Assembly (NCBI GenBank): GCA_044221555.1
Contig: JBGAOY010000010.1
Coordinates: 115,722 to 179,721, forward strand
Reading direction: 5' to 3'
Source: JAEUJM01 sp044221555
Lineage (GTDB): Bacteria > Actinomycetota > Acidimicrobiia > Acidimicrobiales > DATDAH01
Length of the DNA: 64,000 nt
The translations under genes were made by a program, and so were the position numbers. Position 1 is the stretch's first letter. Each line of letters opens with the position of its first letter. Below are positions 1-7,533 of this stretch, piece by piece. Below the pieces are notes generated by a model that searched no databases, was not told the DNA's origin, and saw only the letters and a list, made by a program, of their open reading frames with translations.

Positions 1-609
1 CGGCGGGTGGCCGAGATCAAGGCGATGACCGGGGGCAAGCCCGTCGGCATCAAGTTCGCCACGGGCCACGTGGAGGCCGACCTGGCCGCCGCGGTCGAGG
101 CCGGCGCCGACTGGGTGACCGTCGACGGCCTGGGCGGCGGCACCGGTGCGGCCCCCACCCACGTCAAGGACAACGTGGGCCTGCCGTCGATCACCGGGCT
201 GTACCGGGCCCGAACGTGGTTGGACGACCACGGGGTCGGCGACGTGCAACTCGTGGCCACCGGTGGGTTCCGGACACCCGACGAGATGGCCAAGGCCCTC
301 GCCCTCGGGGCGGACGCGGTGGCGCTGGCCACCACGTCGCTGATGGCGATCGGGTGCCAGCAGTACCGGGCGTGCCATCGGGGCACCTGCCCCGTCGGCA
401 TCGCCACCCAGGACCCGATGCTGCGGGGACGGCTCGACATCGACGTGTCGGCGCGACGCCTGGCCAACTTCCTCACGGGCTGCACCACGCTGATGGTCGA
501 CTTCGCCCGGGTGGTGGGCAAGACCCGCCTCGTCGACCTCGACCGCCACGACCTGGTCACCCTCGATCAGCGGCTCGCTGATCGTTGCGACATCGAGTAC
601 GCGTTCTGA
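1..609 (+). CDS. Glutamate synthase-like FMN-binding protein, 5' end cut by window
   Basis: This is the C-terminal 202 residues of a GltB-type FMN-binding TIM-barrel protein; the reading frame is open to base 1, so the gene starts outside the window. The visible part holds the Gly-rich stretch DGLGGGTGAAP, the phosphate-binding VATGGFRTPDE segment and a cysteine triad of spacing C-x5-C-x4-C (CQQYRACHRGTC), which in glutamate synthase binds a 3Fe-4S cluster. Family knowledge: stand-alone proteins of this type lack the glutaminase domain and are annotated as FMN-binding glutamate synthase family. Its stop codon overlaps the next start (TGATG), so it is probably co-translated with the two downstream genes. 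Actual substrate unknown; family assignment is firm. Confidence 0.88.
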   Translation, partial: RRVAEIKAMTGGKPVGIKFATGHVEADLAAAVEAGADWVTVDGLGGGTGAAPTHVKDNVGLPSITGLYRARTWLDDHGVGDVQLVATGGFRTPDEMAKALALGADAVALATTSLMAIGCQQYRACHRGTCPVGIATQDPMLRGRLDIDVSARRLANFLTGCTTLMVDFARVVGKTRLVDLDRHDLVTLDQRLADRCDIEYAF

Positions 610-1616
610 TGGCGACGATCCAGCCCGCGCGCGACGCCCGAGCCGAGGCCGAGCAGCGACTCGGCGACCGCTACCACGCGCTCGTGCTCGAGCCGTCGCC
701 GCCCGCGGTGGGCGCTCCGTGGTTCGCCGACGATCCCCTCGACCCCGGGCCGTTGGCCATCGGCTCGGGACGGCCCGTGGTGTCGCCGGTCGGCACGGGC
801 GACGTGAGTTGGGCCGAGCTGTGCGGCGACGACCCGGACCTGGCTGAGTGGTGCGCCGCTCGCAACCTGGCGGCGTGGGCCCGCCTGCCGGGCTCGCTCC
901 CGGCGCGATTCGTGGCCACCCGCGTGGCGCTGCACGCCGTCGCCGAGCACGTGGCCTGCCCCGCCCGCCACGCGGCCAACACCAAGATCGCCCTGCGGTA
1001 CACGATCGGCGGGTTCGGGACGCCCTTCTTCTGGTCGGACGGCGACACCCGCCAGGTGCGGGTCGAGCACGGCCGCCTCGTCGTGCAGGACGGGGCAGGG
1101 TGCCACGTCCACGAGCTCACCACGCTGGGGGCGGCCGCCGATGCCGCAGGGGTGCCCCTCGGGGCGCCGACCGAGGTGTTCGAGCCGTCCACCGCCGCCG
1201 ATCCCGCGGCACCCCTCGAGGTGGACGAGGCGGCGGCGTCGTTGCTGGGTGCCTGGTACGGGCTGGCGACCTCGGCGCTCGAGCAGGTCCGCGCCACCGG
1301 CCCGCGTGCCGACCCGCCGTCCCGCGTGCAGTTGTGGCCCGAGCACTTCGACCTCGGCGTCGACCTGGGGGCCGAGGCCGACCGCACCCGGGTCACGTTG
1401 GGCGCGTCGCCGGGCGACGGGCCCAACCCCGAGCCGTACCTCTACGTGCTGCCCTGGGCCGAGGTCGACCGGGGCGGGTTCTGGAACGCCGACTCGTTCA
1501 CCGGGGCGATCCTGCCCTACCGCGAGTTGGTCGCCGCCGAGGACCAGCGGCGAGCGGCCGTCGACTTCTTCCATCGGGCACTGGACGCGATCGACCAGGA
1601 GGCGAGCAGTGGATGA
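609..1616 (+). CDS. Conserved hypothetical protein between GltB-like and Rieske-ThDP genes
   Basis: I do not recognise this 335-residue protein. It has no signal peptide, membrane segment or cysteine cluster. Its C-terminal third carries aromatic-rich stretches (QLWPEHFDLGVDLG, EPYLYVLPWAEVDRGGFWN) that look like a compact beta-rich fold, possibly a DUF5996-like segment, but that is a weak impression. The ATG at 609 overlaps the upstream stop by one base and is preferred over the in-frame start at 585, which lies inside the previous gene. Its 3' end overlaps the start of the Rieske-ThDP gene by eight bases. The context suggests a partner of the flanking redox enzymes. Confidence 0.72.
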   Translation: MATIQPARDARAEAEQRLGDRYHALVLEPSPPAVGAPWFADDPLDPGPLAIGSGRPVVSPVGTGDVSWAELCGDDPDLAEWCAARNLAAWARLPGSLPARFVATRVALHAVAEHVACPARHAANTKIALRYTIGGFGTPFFWSDGDTRQVRVEHGRLVVQDGAGCHVHELTTLGAAADAAGVPLGAPTEVFEPSTAADPAAPLEVDEAAASLLGAWYGLATSALEQVRATGPRADPPSRVQLWPEHFDLGVDLGAEADRTRVTLGASPGDGPNPEPYLYVLPWAEVDRGGFWNADSFTGAILPYRELVAAEDQRRAAVDFFHRALDAIDQEASSG

Positions 1617-3558
1617 GTCACGGGTGTTCGTCCGCACGGACCGCCCCGACATCGACGTCGGACGGGTCACCACGGTGGTGGTGGCCAACCGGGCGGTGGC
1701 GGTCACCCGCACCGATGACGGGTGGGGCGCGCTCGACAACCACTGCCCGCACCAGGGCGGTCCGCTCGGCGACGGGCAGTTGGAGAACGGCTACCTGATC
1801 TGCCCGTGGCACGCCTACGAGTACCACCCGTGCACCGGTCGGCCGCCGGGTGGGTTCAGCGATTCGGCGACGGCCTACGCGGTCGAGGAGCGGGACGACG
1901 GCCTCTACATCGAGGTTCCCGTGGCCGACGAGAGGCCGTCGTTGATGGACCAGATGGTGGACGTGCTGACCGACTGGGGGGTGGACACGGTCTTCGGCAT
2001 GGTGGGCCACTCGAACCTGGGGCTGGCCGAGGCCCTGCGCAAGGCCGAGGCCGACGGCCGCCTCATGTTCATCGGGATCCGCCACGAAGGGGCAGGTGCG
2101 TTCGCCGCCAGCGGCTACGCCAAGCTCACCGGCCGTCCAGCCGCCTGCTTCACCATCGCCGGTCCGGGCGCCACCAACCTGCTCACCGGGCTGTGGGATG
2201 CCAAGGTCGACCGTGTGCCGATCCTGGCCCTGACCGGGCAGGTGCAGACGCAGGTGCTCGGGCCGGGCGCGTTCCAGGAGGTCCCCCTGTCCGAGGCCTT
2301 CGCGGCGGTGGCCGAGTGGAGCCAGACGGTGCTGGCCCCGGACAACGCCACCGAGTTGATGGCTCTGGCCCTCAAGCACGCCGAGGTGAACCGCGACGTC
2401 GCCCACCTGGTCTTCCCCGACGACGTCCAGAACCTGCCGGGTCGGGACGATCCGCCGCCGCGGCCCAAGGCGGGGCGGGTGTCGACCACCCGCATCGCAC
2501 CCCCAGAGGCCGAACTGGCCGAGGCGGTGGCGCTGCTGGCCGGAGCCGAGCGGCCGGCGATCATCGTGGGCAACGGCGCCCGCCCGTTCCGAGAGCAGGT
2601 GATCGCGCTCGCGGAGCACCTCGACGCCCCGATCATCACCACGTTCAAGGCGAAGGGCCTGGTGCCCGACGACCACCCGCTGGCGTGCGGCGTGCTGGGC
2701 CGCTCCGGCATCCCGGTGGCGTCGATGACGATGGGTCGCTCGGATGCCCTGCTGGTGCTCGGGGCATCGTTCTCGAACCACACGGGCATCGCCACCTACG
2801 TGCCCACCGTCCAGGTGGACTTCGAACGCATGATGCTCGGCAAGTTCCACCCGGTGGACGTGCCCCTGTGGGGGGAGATCGGACGCACCGTGGAGCTGCT
2901 GGCCGCGGCGCTGCCGGCCGGCGACCGGCCCGAGCTGCGTGCGGCGGTGGCGACCCGGTGGGAACGATGGCGGGCCGAGAAGGCCGCACGCCGCGACCTG
3001 CTCGACGCCAAGGGTCGCCTTCACCCGGCGCTCGTCTTCGACGCCCTCGGCCGGGTGGTCCCCGACGACGCGGCCATCTGCTGCGACGTGGGGAACAACA
3101 CGTACTCCTTCGGTCACTTCTTCGAGTGCCGTGGCCGTCAGGACGTCATCATGTCGGGGTACCTGGGCTCGATCGGGTTCGGCTTCGCCTCGGCCCTCGG
3201 CGCCTGGGCCGCGTCGAGGGGCACCGGTCGCAAGGTGATCTCGATCTCGGGGGACGGTGGCTTCGGGCAGTACCTGGCCGACTTCACCACCGCGGTGAAG
3301 TACGGCATGGGCATCACCCACGTGCTGTTGAACAACGGTGAGCTGGCCAAGATCAGCCGCGAGCAGGTCGCCGCGATCCACCCGGTCTGGCAGACCTCGC
3401 TCGTGAACCCCGACTTCGCCGACTACGCGCGCCTCTGCGGTGGCGTCGGCTTCTCGGTGCGGACCCCGGACGAGCTCGGCCCCGCGCTCGCCGCCGCGGT
3501 CGCCATCACCGACCGCCCGTCGCTGGTCGAGATCCACAGCTCGAACCGCGACGTCTGA
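1609..3558 (+). CDS. Rieske ferredoxin-ThDP-dependent enzyme fusion
   Basis: This 649-residue protein joins two folds. Residues 1-105 form a Rieske [2Fe-2S] ferredoxin domain with C46-P-H48 and C65-PW-H68. Residues 112-649 form a three-domain ThDP-dependent enzyme of the pyruvate oxidase/acetolactate synthase superfamily: the cofactor-activating Glu160 (RHEGAGAF), a middle domain around 310-440, and the Mg/ThDP motif G548-D-G followed by N575-N576. The GTG at 1609 lies just before the Rieske strand and overlaps the previous gene; the longer frame back to 1141 is the shadow of that gene. By family logic it would decarboxylate a 2-oxo acid and could pass electrons through the Rieske centre, perhaps to the GltB-like flavoprotein upstream; that is inference. 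The substrate is not evident. Confidence 0.87.
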   Translation: MDESRVFVRTDRPDIDVGRVTTVVVANRAVAVTRTDDGWGALDNHCPHQGGPLGDGQLENGYLICPWHAYEYHPCTGRPPGGFSDSATAYAVEERDDGLYIEVPVADERPSLMDQMVDVLTDWGVDTVFGMVGHSNLGLAEALRKAEADGRLMFIGIRHEGAGAFAASGYAKLTGRPAACFTIAGPGATNLLTGLWDAKVDRVPILALTGQVQTQVLGPGAFQEVPLSEAFAAVAEWSQTVLAPDNATELMALALKHAEVNRDVAHLVFPDDVQNLPGRDDPPPRPKAGRVSTTRIAPPEAELAEAVALLAGAERPAIIVGNGARPFREQVIALAEHLDAPIITTFKAKGLVPDDHPLACGVLGRSGIPVASMTMGRSDALLVLGASFSNHTGIATYVPTVQVDFERMMLGKFHPVDVPLWGEIGRTVELLAAALPAGDRPELRAAVATRWERWRAEKAARRDLLDAKGRLHPALVFDALGRVVPDDAAICCDVGNNTYSFGHFFECRGRQDVIMSGYLGSIGFGFASALGAWAASRGTGRKVISISGDGGFGQYLADFTTAVKYGMGITHVLLNNGELAKISREQVAAIHPVWQTSLVNPDFADYARLCGGVGFSVRTPDELGPALAAAVAITDRPSLVEIHSSNRDV

Positions 3559-3659
3559 GGGGGTGACCTCGCCACCTCTTCCCTGAGCACCGGCTCGCCA
3601 TCGCGTTCGTCGGGTGGAGCGGCGCTGCTCCGGATGACGCGCTGCTCCGGACAGTGGTG

Positions 3660-4589
3660 TCAGGCGGTGGCGAACGCCTGCTTCAAGGCGGCGACCGCTT
3701 CGGCGTCGGCGGCACGGGCGCCGTCGAGGTAGCGGGTCATGCCCAGGAAGCCGTGGATCATGCCGTCGTAGCGGCTGATGGTGGTGGGCACACCGGCCTC
3801 GGCCAGGCGGCGGCCGTAGGCCTCGCCCTCGTCCCGCAGCGGATCGAACTCCGCGGTGATGACCAGGGCCGGTGGCAGACCGGCGAGGTCGGGGGCGCGG
3901 AGCGGCGCGGCGCGTGGCTCGCCGCGCTGTGACGGCTGGGTGTAGTGGTCGTAGAACCACCGCATCGCCTCGGTGGTCAGCATGAAGCCCTCGGCGTTGT
4001 CGACCATCGACCGGGTGGTGGTGTCGAAGTCGGTGACCGGGTAGACGAGGAGCTGGAAGCACAGGTCGGGGTCACCCTCGTCGCGCGCCACGAGGCAGGC
4101 GGCGGCGGCGAGGTTTCCGCCCGCGCTGTCCCCACCCACGGCCACCCGGGCGGCGTCCCCACCCAACTCGGCGGCGTGCTCGACGGTCCAGCGCAGCGCC
4201 GCCATGCAGTCGTCGAGGCCGGCGGGGAAGGGGTGCTCGGGCGCGAGCCGGTACTCCACCGAGACCGTCACGCAGTCGGCTCCCGTGCACAGTGCCCGGG
4301 CCACCGGGTCGGACTGCTCGATGCTGCCCAGCACCCAGCCGCCGCCGTGGAACCACACCAGGATGGGGAACGGGCCCTCGCCCGGGGGCGTGTACACCCG
4401 GATCGGGATGTCGTGGCCGTCCGCGGGGATCGTCCGGTCGGCGATCGCGTCGATCTCGACGACACGGGCCATGGACGGCATGGCCGCCATCAGCGCCCGG
4501 GCGGCGTCGGCCTCGAGGTCGGTGATCGACGGGGCGCCGCTGTTGGCCAGCAGGTCGAGCAGCGGTTGGAGCTGGGGGTCGACGGGCAT
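3660..4589 (-). CDS. Alpha/beta hydrolase, hormone-sensitive-lipase type esterase
   Basis: A 309-residue carboxylesterase of the HSL (family IV) group. It shows the oxyanion-hole motif H81-GGG, the nucleophile elbow G153-DSAGG with Ser155, Asp249 in EFDPLRDEG and His279 in MIHGF, so the full triad is present. Length is normal for the family, and there is no signal peptide, so it is probably cytosolic. Such enzymes hydrolyse short acyl esters or lactones. It ends convergently with the Rieske-ThDP gene. The ArsC-like gene stops six bases before its ATG on the same strand, so those two may be co-transcribed from the 5-kb promoter region. Confidence 0.9.
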   Translation of the reverse strand: MPVDPQLQPLLDLLANSGAPSITDLEADAARALMAAMPSMARVVEIDAIADRTIPADGHDIPIRVYTPPGEGPFPILVWFHGGGWVLGSIEQSDPVARALCTGADCVTVSVEYRLAPEHPFPAGLDDCMAALRWTVEHAAELGGDAARVAVGGDSAGGNLAAAACLVARDEGDPDLCFQLLVYPVTDFDTTTRSMVDNAEGFMLTTEAMRWFYDHYTQPSQRGEPRAAPLRAPDLAGLPPALVITAEFDPLRDEGEAYGRRLAEAGVPTTISRYDGMIHGFLGMTRYLDGARAADAEAVAALKQAFATA

Positions 4590-4595
4590 CGTGGG

Positions 4596-4967
4596 TCAGT
4601 CGAGCAGCTCGAGCACCTGCTCGGGGGGCCGGCCGATGACGGCCCGGTCGCCGCGCACGACCACCGGTCGCTCCATCAGGATGCCGTGCTCGGTCAACAG
4701 GTCGACCACGGCCTCCGCGGTCTGGAAGTCGGCGATGTCGAGGCCGAGCGCCTTGAAGTTCTGGTCGCGGCGCACGAGGGCCGAGGGTGGGTCGGGCACC
4801 AGGTCGACGATGCGCTCGATGGTCTGGCGGTCCAGCGGGTGCGCCTTGTAGTTCACCACCTCGGGCTCGACCCCTCGCTCGTTCAGGATGTCCAGTGCCG
4901 ACCGGGACTTGCTGCAGGACGGGTTGTGGTAGATCACGACGTCTTCGGCTCTTCGCTGATCGCTCAT
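4596..4967 (-). CDS. arsC: ArsC-family thioredoxin-fold reductase
   Basis: A 123-residue ArsC/Spx-type protein: the N-terminal YHNPSCSKSRSAL segment contains the redox Cys of arsenate reductase (Cys followed by S-K-S-R), and the C-terminal ILMERPVVVRGDRAVIGRPPE stretch is the family signature with the anion-binding arginines. Family members reduce arsenate with glutaredoxin/mycoredoxin; the YffB branch has unknown substrates. The start ATG (complement 4,965-4,967) gives normal length; the longer frame back to 5,114 translates repeat DNA and is rejected. The start codon lies inside a copy of a dispersed repeat (4,945-5,004), so its leader has been replaced or formed by that repeat. Confidence 0.85.
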   Translation of the reverse strand: MSDQRRAEDVVIYHNPSCSKSRSALDILNERGVEPEVVNYKAHPLDRQTIERIVDLVPDPPSALVRRDQNFKALGLDIADFQTAEAVVDLLTEHGILMERPVVVRGDRAVIGRPPEQVLELLD

Positions 4968-5004
4968 CGCGACCATCATGGCTCGCTCGTCCCTCGCTCG
5001 CCGC
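4945..5004 (-). repeat. Dispersed 60-bp repeat, copy A, over the arsC start
   Basis: Read on the minus strand this 60-bp segment runs from GCGGCGAGCGAGGGACGAGC through GATGGTCGCGATGAG to GCGAAGAGCCGA. It matches copy B (9,304-9,364) with only a few substitutions and one missing base, and its second half recurs twice at 19,968-20,051. The ArsC-like start codon lies within it. Origin and function unknown. Confidence 0.8.
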
Positions 5005-5080
5005 CGCATCCCCGACTGGCGACGGGATCCCTCGCTCGCCGTCGCATCCCCGACTGGCGACCGGATCCCTCGCTCGCCGG
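4991..5080 (+). repeat. 38-bp tandem repeat, about 2.4 copies
   Basis: Units begin CCCTCGCTCGCCG at 4,991, 5,029 and 5,067, giving a 38-bp period with ATCCCCGACTGGCGAC in the middle of the two complete copies. The array abuts dispersed repeat A and lies between the ArsC-like gene and the TetR gene. It is translatable in the TetR frame but resembles no protein, so I treat it as non-coding. Confidence 0.8.
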
Positions 5081-5139
5081 TGTCGTTCACCGGCCGTGGC
5101 TGGGTCACCCCCACGTCGCTGCTCTTGACGGGCCGCGAC

Positions 5140-5153
5140 GAGAACGTGTTCTC
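5140..5153 (+). promoter_or_regulatory. KstR-type operator before the KstR-like gene
   Basis: GAGAACGTGTTCTC has perfect 6-base arms around a GT spacer and fits the KstR core AACnnGTT. It sits eight bases before the proposed GTG start of the TetR gene, consistent with autorepression. Two very similar sites occur at 8,326 and 21,791. Confidence 0.72.
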
Positions 5154-5160
5154 TTTCCCG

Positions 5161-5739
5161 GTGGCCTCCGAGACCTTGACGGTGAGTCAGGCGGCCCGGC
5201 GCGAGCGGGTGATCGCCGCGGCGATGCACCTCGGTGCCGAGGGCGGCTACGACGCGGTGCAGATGCGAGACGTCGCCACCACGGCCGGCGTGGCCCTCGG
5301 CACCATCTACCGCTACTTCTCGTCGAAGGACCATCTGCTGGCCGCCAGCATGGTCGACTGGTCGACCGAGCTGGAGGCCAGGGTGACCGCGCAGCCGCCC
5401 GCCGGAGGGGGTGCCGCCGACCGGGTCGTGGCGGTGATCCGCAGCGTGACCAGTGGCATGGAGCAGCAGCCTCGGCTCGCGGCGGCGCTGGTCACTGCAG
5501 TGTCGGCGAACGACCCGGCGGTGGTGGAGTGCCAGCGCTCGATCACCCAGACCATCATGCGGGTGCTGGCCGCTCCCATCGCCGAGCTGCCTGCCGACGA
5601 GCGCGACGGCATCGTGCGGGTGCTGGCCCACGTCTGGAACTCCACCAACCTGGGCTGGGTGAACGGCTGGCTCACCGTCGGCCAGGTGGGTGACGACCTG
5701 GAGCAGGCCGCCCGCCTGCTGCTGCGCGACGCCCCGTAG
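5161..5739 (+). CDS. kstR: TetR-family repressor, KstR-like
   Basis: A 192-residue TetR regulator. The HTH region (about residues 11-60: RRERVIAAAMHLGAEGGYDA, then VQMRDVA..VALGTIYRYFSSKDHLL) closely follows mycobacterial KstR, including GGY-AVQMR and GT-YRYF-SK-HLL, and the C-terminal VW-S-L-W helix also matches. KstR represses cholesterol-catabolic genes and is released by steroid-CoA intermediates. Start choice: GTG 5,161, just after the palindrome at 5,140; TTG 5,176 or GTG 5,182 are alternatives. The long upstream frame from 4,978 is repeat DNA and is rejected. The near-identical operators in front of hsd4A and the 21.8-kb SDR support the KstR role; orthology rather than paralogy is inferred. 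Confidence 0.82.
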   Translation: MASETLTVSQAARRERVIAAAMHLGAEGGYDAVQMRDVATTAGVALGTIYRYFSSKDHLLAASMVDWSTELEARVTAQPPAGGGAADRVVAVIRSVTSGMEQQPRLAAALVTAVSANDPAVVECQRSITQTIMRVLAAPIAELPADERDGIVRVLAHVWNSTNLGWVNGWLTVGQVGDDLEQAARLLLRDAP

Positions 5740-5853
5740 GCGCCCCGCTCCCATCGCGGCGGAGGCCGGTGGTGGAACGTGCCGGTGGAACGGTCGTCCT
5801 CCTGGCGCCCGACGTGATCGCTGTAGCAGCCGGATCGGGTGCCAGTGCGGCGG

Positions 5854-6507
5854 TCAGGCGTGCGCGCCGACCCGACTGGCGAAGGTGGCGGCGCCCTCGC
5901 CCTCCAGCTCACCGAGGGCGACATCGCGGTTGGCCAGCGCGAGCAGCAGGGACTCGGTGGTGCCGCGCACCTCGGGGCCCTCGCCGGTGGACCAGTCGGC
6001 GTCGGTGGCGCGGAACGAGAGGCCGGCCATGCGCCGCTTCGGCTTCGTGCCCCCGCCCTTGGCCATGGTCATGGCGTCGAGGGCGGCGAGGCGGCGGTCG
6101 GCGGGGAGCTCACGGGGGCGGTCCAGGGGTCGACGGATGTCGAGCTCGTGGATCACGTGGTCGACATAGCCGTCGCTGTCGGGGATGAGCTTGGCGATCC
6201 CCTTGCGCACATGCTCCGTGGCGATCCGGTCGATGGTGGCCGTGATCTCGGCAGGGGTGTGGGCGTCGGCCCAGGCGGCCGACTCCTTCGCCGACCCCTT
6301 GTCCACGTCGAAGCCGTTGGCGGCCACCTTGGCCAGCAGCTTCGGCAGCGGGTACGTGTGGCCGACGCACATGTGGCCGAACACGTCGCGGACCCGCCAG
6401 CCGTCGCAGAGGCTGTCGTGGTCCCAGTCGGGCTGGTCGAGGCCCTTGGCCAGGTCGGCCAGGTGGCCCATCTGCTCCCAGAGCAGTGCGTCGTAATCGT
6501 GTGCCAT
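5854..6507 (-). CDS. DinB/maleylpyruvate-isomerase-like protein (TIGR03083 type)
   Basis: A 217-residue protein whose N-terminal half has the four-helix mycothiol-dependent maleylpyruvate isomerase/DinB pattern: W-DHDSLCDGWRVRDVFGHM near residues 28-47, followed by a C-terminal half with YVDHVIHELDIRRPL. Family members bind a divalent metal through histidines and use thiols such as mycothiol; most actinobacterial ones have no assigned substrate. The ATG at 6,507 has a good AGGAG six bases upstream and is preferred over the longer frame to 6,543. It stands alone, downstream of a gap of about 110 bases after the KstR-like gene, in the opposite direction. Confidence 0.83.
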   Translation of the reverse strand: MAHDYDALLWEQMGHLADLAKGLDQPDWDHDSLCDGWRVRDVFGHMCVGHTYPLPKLLAKVAANGFDVDKGSAKESAAWADAHTPAEITATIDRIATEHVRKGIAKLIPDSDGYVDHVIHELDIRRPLDRPRELPADRRLAALDAMTMAKGGGTKPKRRMAGLSFRATDADWSTGEGPEVRGTTESLLLALANRDVALGELEGEGAATFASRVGAHA

Positions 6508-6571
6508 GACCGCTCCTTCGCACCGCGGCGCCGGGCGGATCACTCAGCCTGGATCCGGGGGCGGTCGCGGC

Positions 6572-7483
6572 TCACGGCGGGCAGACGCGGTTGAGGAACC
6601 GGTCGATCTTGCGCGCGTAGTTGGCCTGGCCGGTCTCGTTCAGGTGGAGCCCGTCGGCCAGGAACCAACCGGGGTGGCCGACCGTGGCGGCGTTCCAGTC
6701 GAGCACGTGCAGGTTGGGGAAGTAGAGCCGGCCCGGGGTGGCCGCGCCCACCAGCCACTGGTTGAAGGTCGTCGAGGCCTCCTCCCAGCGGGGGGTGTAG
6801 TAGCTGTTCACCCCGCGCTGCTTGAGGTTGACCCACACCACACACGGGACGTCGCGCACCCTCCGGAGCAGCGTGTCGGCCCACTGGTACACCACGAAGC
6901 CGTAGGCGCCCGCCATGGTCTCCACGTCGGGGTTCCCGAGGCCGATGACCATCGCCGCGGGGTCGCTGGCCGCCATCTGGGTGGCGGCAGGCGTCATGTC
7001 CTGGATGCTGGCCCCCAGGACGCTGCGGAACCGGGGTCGGTACTCGGGCTGGAGTCGCGCCACCACCTTGCTCTCGGCGCTGTGGAAGACCGAGTCGCCG
7101 ACACCGCGCACCTTCGGCGCCGGCGGGGGGGCGGGCACCGCCGTCGTCGGGGGCGCGGCGGTGGTGCTGGGCGGGATGGTGGTGTCGGGCGGGGCGGTGG
7201 TGTCGGGCGGGATGGTGGTGCTCGGCGGGATGGTGGTGCTCGGCGGGATGGTGTCGTCCGGGATGGTGGTGCTCGGTGGGACGGTGGTGTCGGCCGGGGT
7301 GGTGGTGTTCGGCGGGGCGGTCGTGCCGGGGGCGAGGGGGGTGTCGCCGGCTCCGCGTGCTCGGGCCTCGGCGGGCGCTGGTGCGACCAGCGCGCTGACG
7401 GCCACCAGCGCGGCCACGAGGATCACGGTCGTTCGCCGCACGGTCGCCCAGGATACGGGGCGTGGTCGGGTGGATCCGACCAT
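6572..7483 (-). CDS. Secreted SGNH-hydrolase-like protein with Thr/Pro linker
   Basis: A 303-residue exported protein: a signal peptide at about 1-38 (two Arg, then VILVAALVAVSALVAPAPAEA), a 70-residue Thr/Pro/Ile linker (about 45-118), then an SGNH-type esterase domain. That domain shows block I G-V-G-D-S (RGVGDSVFHSA), a block III-like GLGNPD and the block V DGLHLNETGQ with the catalytic Asp and His. A cysteine pair (VPCVVW and the C-terminal VCPP) may form a disulfide. Related domains occur at the end of OatA-type acyltransferases. The gene is a tandem paralogue of the next one (7,534-8,262). The substrate is probably a cell-wall or glycan ester; that is inference. Confidence 0.82.
   Translation of the reverse strand: MVGSTRPRPVSWATVRRTTVILVAALVAVSALVAPAPAEARARGAGDTPLAPGTTAPPNTTTPADTTVPPSTTIPDDTIPPSTTIPPSTTIPPDTTAPPDTTIPPSTTAAPPTTAVPAPPPAPKVRGVGDSVFHSAESKVVARLQPEYRPRFRSVLGASIQDMTPAATQMAASDPAAMVIGLGNPDVETMAGAYGFVVYQWADTLLRRVRDVPCVVWVNLKQRGVNSYYTPRWEEASTTFNQWLVGAATPGRLYFPNLHVLDWNAATVGHPGWFLADGLHLNETGQANYARKIDRFLNRVCPP
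7129..7351 (-). repeat. Minisatellite encoding the TTIPPS-rich linker
   Basis: On the plus strand, short units such as GGTGGTGCTCGGCGGGATG recur imperfectly through this stretch, encoding the TTIPPS/TTAPPD linker of the SGNH protein. The tandem paralogue lacks the array, so it probably expanded after duplication. It would be prone to length change by slippage. Confidence 0.7.
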
Positions 7484-7533
7484 CCGCCAGTGCCCACCAC
7501 CCGCTGCTCCCCGCGTCGGCGGGAGTGTGTCGA

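Noticed and set aside
3622..3651. GCGCTGCTCCGGA direct repeat and a GGAGC/GCTCC stem as a strong terminator between convergent genes
   Set aside because: The stem is only five base pairs and has no T-run; a terminator is plausible but not supported enough to list.
1618..4062. Long antisense frames such as 1,618-4,062, 21,802-24,102 and 28,063-30,282 on the minus strand
   Set aside because: They run antisense to well-supported genes, are composed of Arg/Gly/Pro/His-rich low-complexity sequence with no domain, and arise from the GC-rich third positions.
4978..5160. N-terminal extension of the KstR-like protein
   Set aside because: The translation is that of the dispersed and tandem repeats (ARSSLARRR, SPTGDRIPRSP) and the operator lies within it; KstR proteins start near the helix-turn-helix.
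3945..5693. Plus-strand frame of 582 codons across the esterase, arsC-like and TetR genes
   Set aside because: It spans three genes on both strands and has no family resemblance; it is a codon-bias shadow.
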